Origin: an uncultured Pseudomonas sp.
Lineage (GTDB): Bacteria > Pseudomonadota > Gammaproteobacteria > Pseudomonadales > Pseudomonadaceae
Assembly: GCF_946885885.1 (NCBI RefSeq)
Contig: NZ_CAMPHN010000237.1
Location: 1-5,990 of the forward strand
DNA length: 5,990 nucleotides
Direction of reading: 5' to 3'
The stretch's first letter is position 1. Each line of letters opens with the position of its first letter. The notes beneath the pieces are model-generated. The model was given only the letters and a program-made list of their open reading frames with translations. It was not told the origin of the DNA and made no database searches. Both the position numbers and the translations under genes were made by a program. Shown here in pieces: positions 1 through 5,505 of this stretch.

Positions 1-1034
1 TGCTCGGTTTCCAGAAAATGCTGGCAGAAGGCGAAGGCATCGCCGCCGAAGGCGCTGATATCGGCATACAGATAAAAGGCGCCTTCCGGCTCCACGGCGA
101 TCCTGAAGCCCAGCTCGCGCAACGCCGGCAACAGAAAATCGCGGCGCAGGGCGAATTCGTGGCGGCGCTGCTCGAGAATCTCCAGGGTCTGCGGCTCGAA
201 GCACGCCAGCGCGGCGTGCTGGGCCATGCTCGGCGCGCTGATATAGAGGTTCTGCGCCAGCTTCTCCAGCTCCGGCACCGCCGCCGGCGGTGCCACCAGC
301 CAACCCAGGCGCCAGCCGGTCATGCCGAAATACTTGGAAAAACTATTGAGTACGAAGGCCTCGTCGTCGACTTCCAGCACGCTGGCGGCGTCCACACCGT
401 AAGTCAGGCCGTGGTAGATCTCGTCGACCACCAGATGTCCGCCGCGCTCTTTAAGCGCCCGGGACAGCCCGGCCAGCTCTTCGCGCGTGAGCAAAGTGCC
501 GGTCGGGTTGGCCGGCGAAGCGACCAGCGCGCCGACGCTGTCCTGGTCCCAATGCCGCGCGACGAGTTCGGGCGTCAGTTGATAACGCACCTCCGGCCCG
601 ACCGGCACGAGCTGCGCCGCGCCTTCGACCAGGCGCAGAAAATGCCGGTTACAGGGGTAACCCGGATCGGCCAGCAGCCAGTGTTTACCGGGGTCGACCA
701 GCAAGCTGGCGGCCAACAGCAGCGCACCGGAACCGCCCGGGGTTATCAAAATCCGTTCAGGGTCTATGCTCAATCGATAACGTTGGGCGTAGAAGCCGGC
801 AATCGCTTCGCGTAGGGCCGGCAAACCGCGGGCTGCGGTATAACGAGTATGGCCATTGGCGAGCGCCGCCTGGCCGGCGGCCACGATGGGCGCGGCGGCG
901 GTGAAATCCGGCTCGCCGATTTCCAGGTGGATCACATCGTGGCCAGCGGCCTGCAACTGGTTGGCGCGCGCCAGCAGTGCCATCACGTGAAAGGGTTCGA
1001 TGGCGCGGCTGCGAGCACTGTAGGACTGGGCCAT
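1..1034 (-). CDS. PLP-dependent class I aminotransferase (C-terminus off window)
   Basis: Fold-type I pyridoxal-phosphate aminotransferase, similar to the gene that lies beside dksA in P. aeruginosa (PA4722). It should transfer an amino group between an amino acid and a 2-oxo acid in the cytoplasm; the substrate cannot be read from the sequence. I translated 344 codons with no stop; the frame continues past position 1, so roughly the last 40-50 residues expected for the family are missing. Visible motifs are EIGEPDF at 38-44, PGGSGA at 99-104 (cofactor phosphate loop), SPANPTGT at 173-180 with N176, DEIYHGLTY at 204-212 (D204 near the pyridine nitrogen, Y207), and SFSKYFGMTGWRLGW at 231-245, where K234 is the Schiff-base lysine and R242 the phosphate-binding arginine. 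All catalytic residues are intact. The ATG at 1034 has an AAGG-type ribosome site just upstream. The gene is transcribed divergently from dksA. Confidence 0.93.
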   Translation of the reverse strand, partial: MAQSYSARSRAIEPFHVMALLARANQLQAAGHDVIHLEIGEPDFTAAAPIVAAGQAALANGHTRYTAARGLPALREAIAGFYAQRYRLSIDPERILITPGGSGALLLAASLLVDPGKHWLLADPGYPCNRHFLRLVEGAAQLVPVGPEVRYQLTPELVARHWDQDSVGALVASPANPTGTLLTREELAGLSRALKERGGHLVVDEIYHGLTYGVDAASVLEVDDEAFVLNSFSKYFGMTGWRLGWLVAPPAAVPELEKLAQNLYISAPSMAQHAALACFEPQTLEILEQRRHEFALRRDFLLPALRELGFRIAVEPEGAFYLYADISAFGGDAFAFCQHFLETE

Positions 1035-1063
1035 GGACCTGCCTTGAAAGAAATAGAGGGCGG

Positions 1064-1069
1064 ATTCTA
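1064..1069 (-). promoter_or_regulatory. Candidate -10 box of the aminotransferase gene
   Basis: On the minus strand the hexamer TAGAAT matches five of six positions of the sigma70 -10 consensus. It lies about 30 nt before the ATG, giving a predicted leader of roughly 20-25 nt that contains the ribosome site. No good -35 hexamer is seen at 16-18 nt spacing, so this is a tentative call. Confidence 0.3.
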
Positions 1070-1167
1070 ACCAACCGTCAGGCGAAACGGCAGCCACCAC
1101 GACAGTCGGGAGTGGCGCGGCTTGAGTTGTTCTGGTAAGTTCGCCCGCTTGCAGCCGCAGGGCCGAA

Positions 1168-1173
1168 TAAAAT
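1168..1173 (+). promoter_or_regulatory. Candidate -10 box of dksA
   Basis: TAAAAT matches five of six -10 positions and would start transcription near 1180, leaving a leader of about 49 nt. It sits inside a small dyad (GCCGA at 1162-1166, TCGGC at 1173-1177). A convincing -35 at 17-nt spacing is missing; TTGCAG at 1149-1154 is only 13 nt away. A short GGAC-ACC-GTCC hairpin (1181-1191) would lie at the 5' end of the transcript. Confidence 0.3.
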
Positions 1174-1228
1174 CGGCAAGGGACACCGTCCTGCGCGATG
1201 GATTAGTGAGAGTGAGAGGCGGTCATCC

Positions 1229-1681
1229 ATGCCCACCAAAGCAAAAGCAACAGCTAAAAGCAGCAACCAGCTGACTCGTGGCTTCGAACCCTATCCGGAA
1301 ACGAAGGGCGAAGAGTACATGAGCGAGCAGATGCGCGCCCACTTCACCGGCATCCTCAACAAGTGGAAGCTGGAATTGATGCAGGAAGTCGATCGCACCG
1401 TGCACCACATGCAGGACGAAGCGGCGAACTTCCCCGATCCGGCGGACCGTGCCAGCCAGGAAGAAGAATTCAGCCTGGAGCTGCGTGCCCGCGACCGCGA
1501 GCGCAAGCTGATCAAGAAGATCGACGAGACCCTGCAGTTGATCGAAGACAACGATTACGGTTGGTGCGACTCCTGCGGCGTCGAAATCGGCATCCGCCGG
1601 CTCGAAGCCCGCCCTACCGCCACCCTTTGCATCGATTGCAAAACCCTGGCGGAAATCAAGGAAAAGCAGATCGGTTCCTGA
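1229..1681 (+). CDS. dksA: RNA polymerase-binding transcription factor DksA
   Basis: DksA binds the secondary channel of RNA polymerase and, with ppGpp, represses stable RNA promoters and activates amino-acid biosynthesis promoters during the stringent response. The 150-residue length is normal (E. coli 151). The coiled-coil region spans about residues 33-108, and its tip DPADRA (70-75) carries D70, D73 and A75, the equivalents of E. coli D71, D74 and A76. The zinc finger has all four cysteines, C113, C116, C134 and C137, so this is the canonical zinc-containing DksA and not the cysteine-poor DksA2 paralogue. The invariant segment [12 protein letters not shown] is at 120-131. The ATG at 1229 is preceded by GAGAGG (1214-1219) at 9-nt spacing. 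The N-terminal 15 residues are Lys/Ser/Thr-rich and variable, as usual. An intrinsic terminator follows directly. Confidence 0.98.
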   Translation: MPTKAKATAKSSNQLTRGFEPYPETKGEEYMSEQMRAHFTGILNKWKLELMQEVDRTVHHMQDEAANFPDPADRASQEEEFSLELRARDRERKLIKKIDETLQLIEDNDYGWCDSCGVEIGIRRLEARPTATLCIDCKTLAEIKEKQIGS

Positions 1682-1689
1682 TCTGACCC

Positions 1690-1720
1690 AAGGGGTGCTA
1701 CGGCACCCCTTGTTGTTTCT
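1690..1720 (+). terminator. Intrinsic terminator after dksA
   Basis: A perfect 9-bp stem pairs AAGGGGTGC (1690-1698) with GCACCCCTT (1703-1711). The loop is TACG closed by a C-G pair, which is a UNCG-type extra-stable tetraloop in RNA. A T-rich run (TTGTTGTTTCT) follows. It begins 8 nt after the dksA stop codon and separates dksA from gluQ, so gluQ is expressed either by read-through or from its own promoter. Confidence 0.93.
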
Positions 1721-1754
1721 CCCTTCCCTGGCGGCTTCAGCCCGCGCTAGCCTG

Positions 1755-1760
1755 TATATT
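1755..1760 (+). promoter_or_regulatory. Candidate -10 box of gluQ, very close to its ATG
   Basis: TATATT matches five of six -10 positions and ends 7 nt before the gluQ ATG, so the predicted start of transcription falls at or next to the start codon. There is no purine-rich Shine-Dalgarno stretch between the box and the ATG, which fits a leaderless message. The -35 region (around 1731-1738) is poor, so the call is tentative. Confidence 0.35.
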
Positions 1761-1767
1761 CGTTCGC

Positions 1768-2670
1768 ATGAACACGCCCGCCTATATCGGTCGCTTCGCC
1801 CCCACCCCTAGCGGGTATCTGCATTTCGGCTCGCTGGTCGCAGCGCTCGCCTCCTACCTCGACGCCCGCGCAGTGGGCGGCCGCTGGCTGCTGCGCATGG
1901 AAGACCTCGACCCGCCGCGGGAAGTGGCCGGCGCGCAGCAGGCGATCCTCGCCACCCTGGAAAACTACGGCCTGCATTGGGACGGTGAACTGGTACGGCA
2001 AAGCGAGCGCCACGACCAATACGCCGCGGTGGTCGATGCGTTGCTGGCCAGCGGCATGGCCTATGCCTGCACCTGCTCGCGCAAACGCCTGGAAGGCTAC
2101 CAGGGTATTTATCCGGGTTTCTGCCGGGGTGCCGGCCACCGCGAGGCCGGGCAGGCCCGCGAGAACGCGGCTATCCGCCTGCGCGTGCCCGAGCGGCGTT
2201 ATGGCTTCGACGACCGGGTGCAAGGCCACTACGACCAGGATCTGGGCCGCGAAGTCGGCGACTTCGTGATCCAGCGCCGCGACGGCCTCTATGCCTATCA
2301 GCTTGCGGTAGTGATCGACGATGCCTGGCAAGGCGTGACCGACGTGGTGCGCGGCGCCGACCTGCTCGACTCCACGCCGCGCCAGCTGTATCTACAGGAG
2401 CTGCTCGGCGTGGCGCAACCGCGCTATCTGCATGTGCCGCTGATCATCCAGCCGGATGGCCACAAGCTCGGCAAATCCTACCGTTCGCCGCCCTTGCCGG
2501 CCGACCAGGCAACGCCCTTGCTGATTCGCGCCCTGCGCGCCCTCGGCCAGCCGTTGCCCGAGGATGCGGCGTATGGCCAGCCCGGCGAGCTGCTCCTGTG
2601 GGCCAGCCGGCACTGGAACGCCGACCTTATCCCACGCACCCGCACCCTCGCCGAAGCGCAGCTGCGCTGA
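1768..2670 (+). CDS. gluQ: Glutamyl-queuosine tRNA(Asp) synthetase (GluQRS/YadB)
   Basis: This class I aminoacyl-tRNA synthetase paralogue activates glutamate and attaches it to the queuosine base at position 34 of tRNA-Asp, rather than to the tRNA 3' end. The 300 residues cover only the catalytic half of GluRS; no anticodon-binding domain follows, as expected. The signature GRFAPTPSGYLHFGS is at 8-22, with HFGS as the HIGH-type motif at 19-22. RMEDLDPPR is at 43-51. The zinc site of the family is present as C101, C103, Y115 and C119. The second ATP motif is KLGKS at 233-237. The start at 1768 is fixed by the signature beginning at residue 8 and by the lack of any in-frame start just upstream, although no ribosome site is visible. 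It follows dksA as in many gammaproteobacteria, 86 nt away and behind a terminator. Confidence 0.97.
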   Translation: MNTPAYIGRFAPTPSGYLHFGSLVAALASYLDARAVGGRWLLRMEDLDPPREVAGAQQAILATLENYGLHWDGELVRQSERHDQYAAVVDALLASGMAYACTCSRKRLEGYQGIYPGFCRGAGHREAGQARENAAIRLRVPERRYGFDDRVQGHYDQDLGREVGDFVIQRRDGLYAYQLAVVIDDAWQGVTDVVRGADLLDSTPRQLYLQELLGVAQPRYLHVPLIIQPDGHKLGKSYRSPPLPADQATPLLIRALRALGQPLPEDAAYGQPGELLLWASRHWNADLIPRTRTLAEAQLR

Positions 2671-2707
2671 AGCCCTCGGGCAGAATCGGGTCATCATAAA
2701 TGGCACA

Positions 2708-2737
2708 TTGCTATTACTTGCGGAAAATGCCTATCCT
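2708..2737 (+). promoter_or_regulatory. Weak sigma70-like promoter before the GGDEF gene
   Basis: TTGCTA (2708-2713) and TATCCT (2732-2737) are separated by 18 nt and each partly match the consensus. Predicted transcription would start near 2744, inside the hairpin at 2736-2761, so a transcript from here would lack the hairpin's left arm. That makes promoter choice relevant to translation of the next gene. Weak evidence. Confidence 0.25.
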
Positions 2738-2761
2738 GAATTCCGGGCGCGCGGAGTTCAG
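2736..2761 (+). promoter_or_regulatory. Hairpin burying the ribosome site of the GGDEF gene
   Basis: CTGAATTCCG (2736-2745) can pair with CGGAGTTCAG (2752-2761), giving ten consecutive pairs (one G-U) around a six-base loop. The right arm contains GGAG (2753-2756), the Shine-Dalgarno sequence of the diguanylate cyclase gene, and the stem ends 2 nt before its ATG. There is no T-tract, so it is not an intrinsic terminator. In an mRNA reading in from gluQ it should mask the ribosome site. The pairing is seen directly; a regulatory role is inferred. Confidence 0.55.
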
Positions 2762-2763
2762 CC

Positions 2764-3897
2764 ATGCAACCCACCCAGCCACCCCAGCAGCCGGAGCTGT
2801 TCGCGCTCTGGCGCGAAGCTCGAGATAGCCGTAATCGCACCCGGCTGGGTGGCATTTACTATCTGCTGGCTTGGCTGCTGATCTGGCTGTTCAGCGACGC
2901 GCCCAGCGAGCAGATGGCCCTGGGGCTGTCGCTCAGCGCAGTGTTCGGTCTGCTATTCGCCCTGCGTCTGGCCCATCGACTGCCTAGCGCGGACAGCCTG
3001 CCCGCCCTGCGGCACTGGCTCGATCGGCATTGGCTGCTGCTCCATCTGACGGTATGCGTCTGGGGGCTGCTGCAGGGCTGGGTGCTGTTGCGCCCGGATC
3101 TGCAGGACGCGCGCTTGATCGCGATATTCGGCACCGTCGCCTTCAGCACCGCCATCGTGTTCAACTTCCCCATGCGCAAAGGCCCCGTGCACCTGGCCAT
3201 CGCGCTGGTGCATCTGCCTGGGCTGCTGGTGTTGACGCTGGACTGGCAGGAACACCGCGCACTCCTGCTCGCCCAACTTATCTACCTCAGCCATCTGCTG
3301 TTGGCCTTAAGCCGCGGCCACCGCGAATACCTCGCCACCCTGGCCATGGAGCAGGAGTTGTTGCTGCAACGCGCCAATCTGGAATGGCTCAGCCGTACCG
3401 ACAGCCTGACCCAGCTGGGCAACCGCTACCTGTTCAACAGCCTGTTCCCGAACATGGTCGCCAGTTGCAAGCGCCAAGGCAGCCCGCTGGCCCTGGTGTT
3501 GTTGGATATCGACTTCTTCAAGCAGGTCAACGACCAGCACGGCCATGGCATGGGCGATACCTGCCTGTTCGCGTTCGCCGAGCGCATGCGCCAGGTATTC
3601 CGTCGCGACAGCGATTCCCTGTTGCGCCTGGGGGGCGAGGAGTTTGGCGTGCTGATGCCGGGCACCAGCGAGGAGCAGGCCCGGCAACTGGCCGAGGACT
3701 TTCGCCGCGAACTCGCCGAACAAGGTCTGGAAACCCAGGGCCAACGCCTGCCTTTGACCGCCAGCCTGGGCGTCGGCTGCTTCATGCCTGGTGTGGATGC
3801 CGATGCCGACGCCTTCTTCAAACGGGTCGACAAGGCGCTCTACCGGGCCAAACAGGAAGGCCGCGACCGTTTGGTAATGGCCTCGACCAGCGATTGA
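2764..3897 (+). CDS. Membrane-bound GGDEF diguanylate cyclase
   Basis: Predicted to make cyclic di-GMP from two GTP, at the inner membrane. Residues 30-183 hold about six hydrophobic segments (near 30-44, 52-70, 88-108, 116-135, 141-160 and 166-183) with no periplasmic domain; I cannot assign them to a named MASE-type sensor. A short helical linker (185-208) leads to the GGDEF domain (210-373). This has DSLTQLGNR at 213-221, DIDFFKQVND at 248-257 (metal ligand D248, guanine-binding N256), D265, and GGEEF at 290-294 with E292. The product-inhibition I-site RxxD is present as R281-D284. YRAKQEGRDR closes the domain. There is no EAL domain, so this should be an active, feedback-inhibited cyclase. 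The ATG at 2764 has GGAG (2753-2756) at 7-nt spacing, inside a hairpin. An mgtC-like gene follows in the same direction 100 nt later. Confidence 0.95.
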   Translation: MQPTQPPQQPELFALWREARDSRNRTRLGGIYYLLAWLLIWLFSDAPSEQMALGLSLSAVFGLLFALRLAHRLPSADSLPALRHWLDRHWLLLHLTVCVWGLLQGWVLLRPDLQDARLIAIFGTVAFSTAIVFNFPMRKGPVHLAIALVHLPGLLVLTLDWQEHRALLLAQLIYLSHLLLALSRGHREYLATLAMEQELLLQRANLEWLSRTDSLTQLGNRYLFNSLFPNMVASCKRQGSPLALVLLDIDFFKQVNDQHGHGMGDTCLFAFAERMRQVFRRDSDSLLRLGGEEFGVLMPGTSEEQARQLAEDFRRELAEQGLETQGQRLPLTASLGVGCFMPGVDADADAFFKRVDKALYRAKQEGRDRLVMASTSD

Positions 3898-3997
3898 CCC
3901 ACGATGCCCATAGCGAATCGGGCAAGAAGTCGTACGGCAACTAAACTGATGGCACAGCGCCTCTATCCGCCGCGCAAACCCGTTCGCGAGGTCCACC

Positions 3998-4738
3998 GTG
4001 GATGCATTCTCGCCCCTTAGCGACTTCTGGGCTTTGCCCGGCGTCGCGGTCAACCTCACCCTGTTCTTCAATATGCTCGGCGCCCTGCTGCTCGGTCTGC
4101 TGGTCGGCTACGAACGCTCCTACCACGGCCGCGCCGCCGGTATGCGCACCTACGGCATGGTGTGCATGGCCTCGGCCGCGCTCACGGTACTGTGCATCTA
4201 CCCCGAACATTGGTACGGCGGACATTTCGCCGGGGCGGTCGACCCGACCCGGGTGATCCAGGGCATCGTCACCGGCATCGGCTTTCTCGGCGCCGGGTTG
4301 ATCATGAAAGACGGCATGAGCATCAGCGGCCTGACCACCGCGGCGTCGATCTGGGCCTCATCGGCCATCGGCGTGCTGGTCGGCGTCGGCTTCTATGGCG
4401 CCGCAATTCTGCTCAGCCTGATCTCCGCCGCCCTGATGATGTGGGGCGCCAAGCTGGAGGCCCGGCTCCCGGCGCGCCCGGCGATCGCCATCGTCCTGCG
4501 CTTCGCCCCCGGCTTCACCCGACCGCGCGAAGACGTGTTGCGGCAGATCGCCCGCGAGCGCGGCTATGTGATCGCCAGCGGCACCTTCTCGGTGACCTAC
4601 GAACAGGGCCAACTGGAATGGCGCTTCGTCGCCGTCGCGGTGGACGGCCAGCAGAGCGCCAAGATCAACGTCATGGCCGACGAATTGATGGGCCTGGAAG
4701 GCGTGGCGAAATTCCAGATGAGCCATGCGCGCAATTGA
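3998..4738 (+). CDS. MgtC/SapB family inner-membrane protein
   Basis: MgtC-family proteins are inner-membrane proteins linked to growth in low magnesium, survival in macrophages and, in Salmonella, inhibition of ATP synthase; they are not proven magnesium transporters. This 246-residue protein has the family layout. A hydrophobic N-terminal half (about 20-148, roughly five membrane segments) carries GLLVGYERSYHGRAAGMRT (33-51), DPTRVIQGIVTGIGFLGAG (82-100) and SGLTTAASIWASSAIGVLVG (110-129). A soluble C-terminal domain (about 160-243) has the alternating pattern of an ACT-like fold. The start is a GTG at 3998, supported by GAGG (3988-3991) at 6-nt spacing; the ATG at 3949 is out of frame. It could be co-transcribed with the GGDEF gene because no terminator separates them. 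The stop lies 15 nt from the end of the convergent lysE-type gene. Which MgtC paralogue this is, and whether it responds to magnesium, cannot be told from sequence. Confidence 0.93.
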   Translation: MDAFSPLSDFWALPGVAVNLTLFFNMLGALLLGLLVGYERSYHGRAAGMRTYGMVCMASAALTVLCIYPEHWYGGHFAGAVDPTRVIQGIVTGIGFLGAGLIMKDGMSISGLTTAASIWASSAIGVLVGVGFYGAAILLSLISAALMMWGAKLEARLPARPAIAIVLRFAPGFTRPREDVLRQIARERGYVIASGTFSVTYEQGQLEWRFVAVAVDGQQSAKINVMADELMGLEGVAKFQMSHARN

Positions 4739-4753
4739 GCGAGCGCGCGACCG

Positions 4754-5350
4754 TCACAGCACCATGGACACGGCGACGGCGAGCATGCACAGGCCGAACA
4801 CATAGCCTTGTATACGCATCGCCCGCGGCGTTTTCAGGCGGCTGAACAGCAGCTGCCCGCCATAGATCCAGAAAAAATGGCAAGCCAGACCGACCGCCAG
4901 GAACACCGCCGTCATCTGCCATACCTGGCCGGACAAGGGCAGCGACGGGCTGAGGAACTGCGAGAACATCACCAGAATCATCGAATGCACTTTGACGTTC
5001 AGCGACAGCGCGACGAAACCGTCGACAAAGCCGAGCGGGCGCAGGTCCTGCTGATCGGCCAACCCCGACGCGCGGAAGAAGCCCAGCGCCAGGTAGAGCA
5101 GATACAGGGTGCCGCCCCACTTCAGCACTTCATAAGCGACGGGGTAATGCTCGAAGACCTGGGTCAGGCCGAAGCCATAGACCAGACACCAGAGCAGATT
5201 ACCGACCTCGAAGCCCATCCAGAACGGCACCGAACTCTTGACCCCGAAGCGGCCGCCGGACGCCGCCAGAATCGTATTGCCCGGCCCCGGGCTGGCGATC
5301 ATCGGTACCGAATACCCCAACAGCAAAACCCATACGTCCCATGCGATCAT
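4754..5350 (-). CDS. LysE/RhtB family amino-acid exporter
   Basis: Predicted inner-membrane exporter of an amino acid or derivative, driven by the proton gradient; the substrate is unknown. The 198 residues form about six hydrophobic segments (near 3-20, 41-62, 75-92, 107-134, 146-165 and 178-197), the normal size and layout of the family. The N-terminal signature SPGPGNTILAASGGRFGVK (20-38) is the equivalent of the usual TPGPN motif. The second half has SLNVKVHSM (116-124) where the family usually has NPK, so proline is replaced by valine at residue 119. I chose the ATG at 5350 because AAGGAAGG (5356-5363) lies just upstream and the first membrane segment begins at once. An in-frame ATG at 5443 would add 31 charged residues unlike the family. 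The gene is divergent from a LysR-type gene, the common arrangement for a regulated exporter. Confidence 0.93.
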   Translation of the reverse strand: MIAWDVWVLLLGYSVPMIASPGPGNTILAASGGRFGVKSSVPFWMGFEVGNLLWCLVYGFGLTQVFEHYPVAYEVLKWGGTLYLLYLALGFFRASGLADQQDLRPLGFVDGFVALSLNVKVHSMILVMFSQFLSPSLPLSGQVWQMTAVFLAVGLACHFFWIYGGQLLFSRLKTPRAMRIQGYVFGLCMLAVAVSMVL

Positions 5351-5405
5351 GCGCGCCTTCCTTCTTCGGCCTTGTAATGCCCGCGCGACGAAGCGCTTTC
5401 GCCGC

Positions 5406-5417
5406 TCCTGCGCAGGA
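5406..5417. repeat. 12-bp perfect palindrome between lysE-type and lysR-type genes
   Basis: TCCTGCGCAGGA is perfectly self-complementary. It lies in the 155-nt divergent intergenic region, just downstream of the predicted exporter transcription start, so it is a candidate operator. It does not carry the T-N11-A core typical of LysR boxes, and a 12-bp palindrome can arise by chance in a window of this size. Confidence 0.35.
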
Positions 5418-5426
5418 TGAGCGCCG

Positions 5427-5454
5427 ATTACAGCCGACTTCAAAGGCCCGGCAA
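5427..5454 (-). promoter_or_regulatory. Candidate promoter of the LysE-type exporter
   Basis: On the minus strand TTGCCG (5449-5454) and TGTAAT (5427-5432) are 16 nt apart and match four and five of six consensus positions. Transcription would start near 5420 and give a leader of about 70 nt. It overlaps the predicted lysR-type promoter on the other strand. Confidence 0.4.
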
Positions 5455-5467
5455 AACGACGTATTCT
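5439..5467 (+). promoter_or_regulatory. Candidate promoter of the LysR-type regulator
   Basis: TTCAAA (5439-5444) and TATTCT (5462-5467) are 17 nt apart, each matching four of six consensus positions. Transcription would start near 5474, about 32 nt before the ATG. The -35 box falls inside the spacer of the opposing exporter promoter, a layout typical of LysR-type divergons where one bound regulator represses itself and controls its target. Confidence 0.35.
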
Positions 5468-5505
5468 CGGCCCACAGATAAGAAAAACTAATCCAAGGTC
5501 GCACC

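Noticed and set aside
18..815. 265-codon open frame on the plus strand
   Set aside because: It lies opposite the aminotransferase, whose catalytic motifs are all intact; the antisense frame has no recognisable domain and is a high-GC shadow.
2701..2721. Sigma54-like promoter (TGGCAC followed by TTGC) before the GGDEF gene
   Set aside because: The spacing is wrong: TGGCAC is 1 nt from the first TTGC and 11 nt from the second, whereas the -24/-12 promoter needs 5 nt.
3905..3924. TGCCC/GGGCA inverted repeat as a terminator after the GGDEF gene
   Set aside because: Only 5 bp with a 10-nt loop and no T-tract.
3942..3947. TAAACT as a -10 box for a separate mgtC promoter
   Set aside because: Four of six matches and no -35 at any acceptable spacing.
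3960..3991. CCTC (3960-3963) pairing with the mgtC ribosome site GAGG (3988-3991)
   Set aside because: Only four pairs across a 24-nt loop, too weak to claim control.
3307..4071. 254-codon open frame on the minus strand spanning the GGDEF-mgtC junction
   Set aside because: It is antisense to the catalytic GGDEF domain and the start of the MgtC gene, has low-complexity Ala/Gln/Gly-rich composition and no family resemblance.
4739..4753. Bidirectional terminator between the convergent mgtC and lysE-type genes
   Set aside because: The gap is only 15 nt and shows no stem with T-tracts on either strand.
5351..5443. Upstream start for the LysE-type exporter (ATG at 5443)
   Set aside because: It would add 31 mostly basic residues before the first membrane segment, unlike the family, while the ATG at 5350 has a good ribosome site. 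It would also place the predicted promoter inside the gene.
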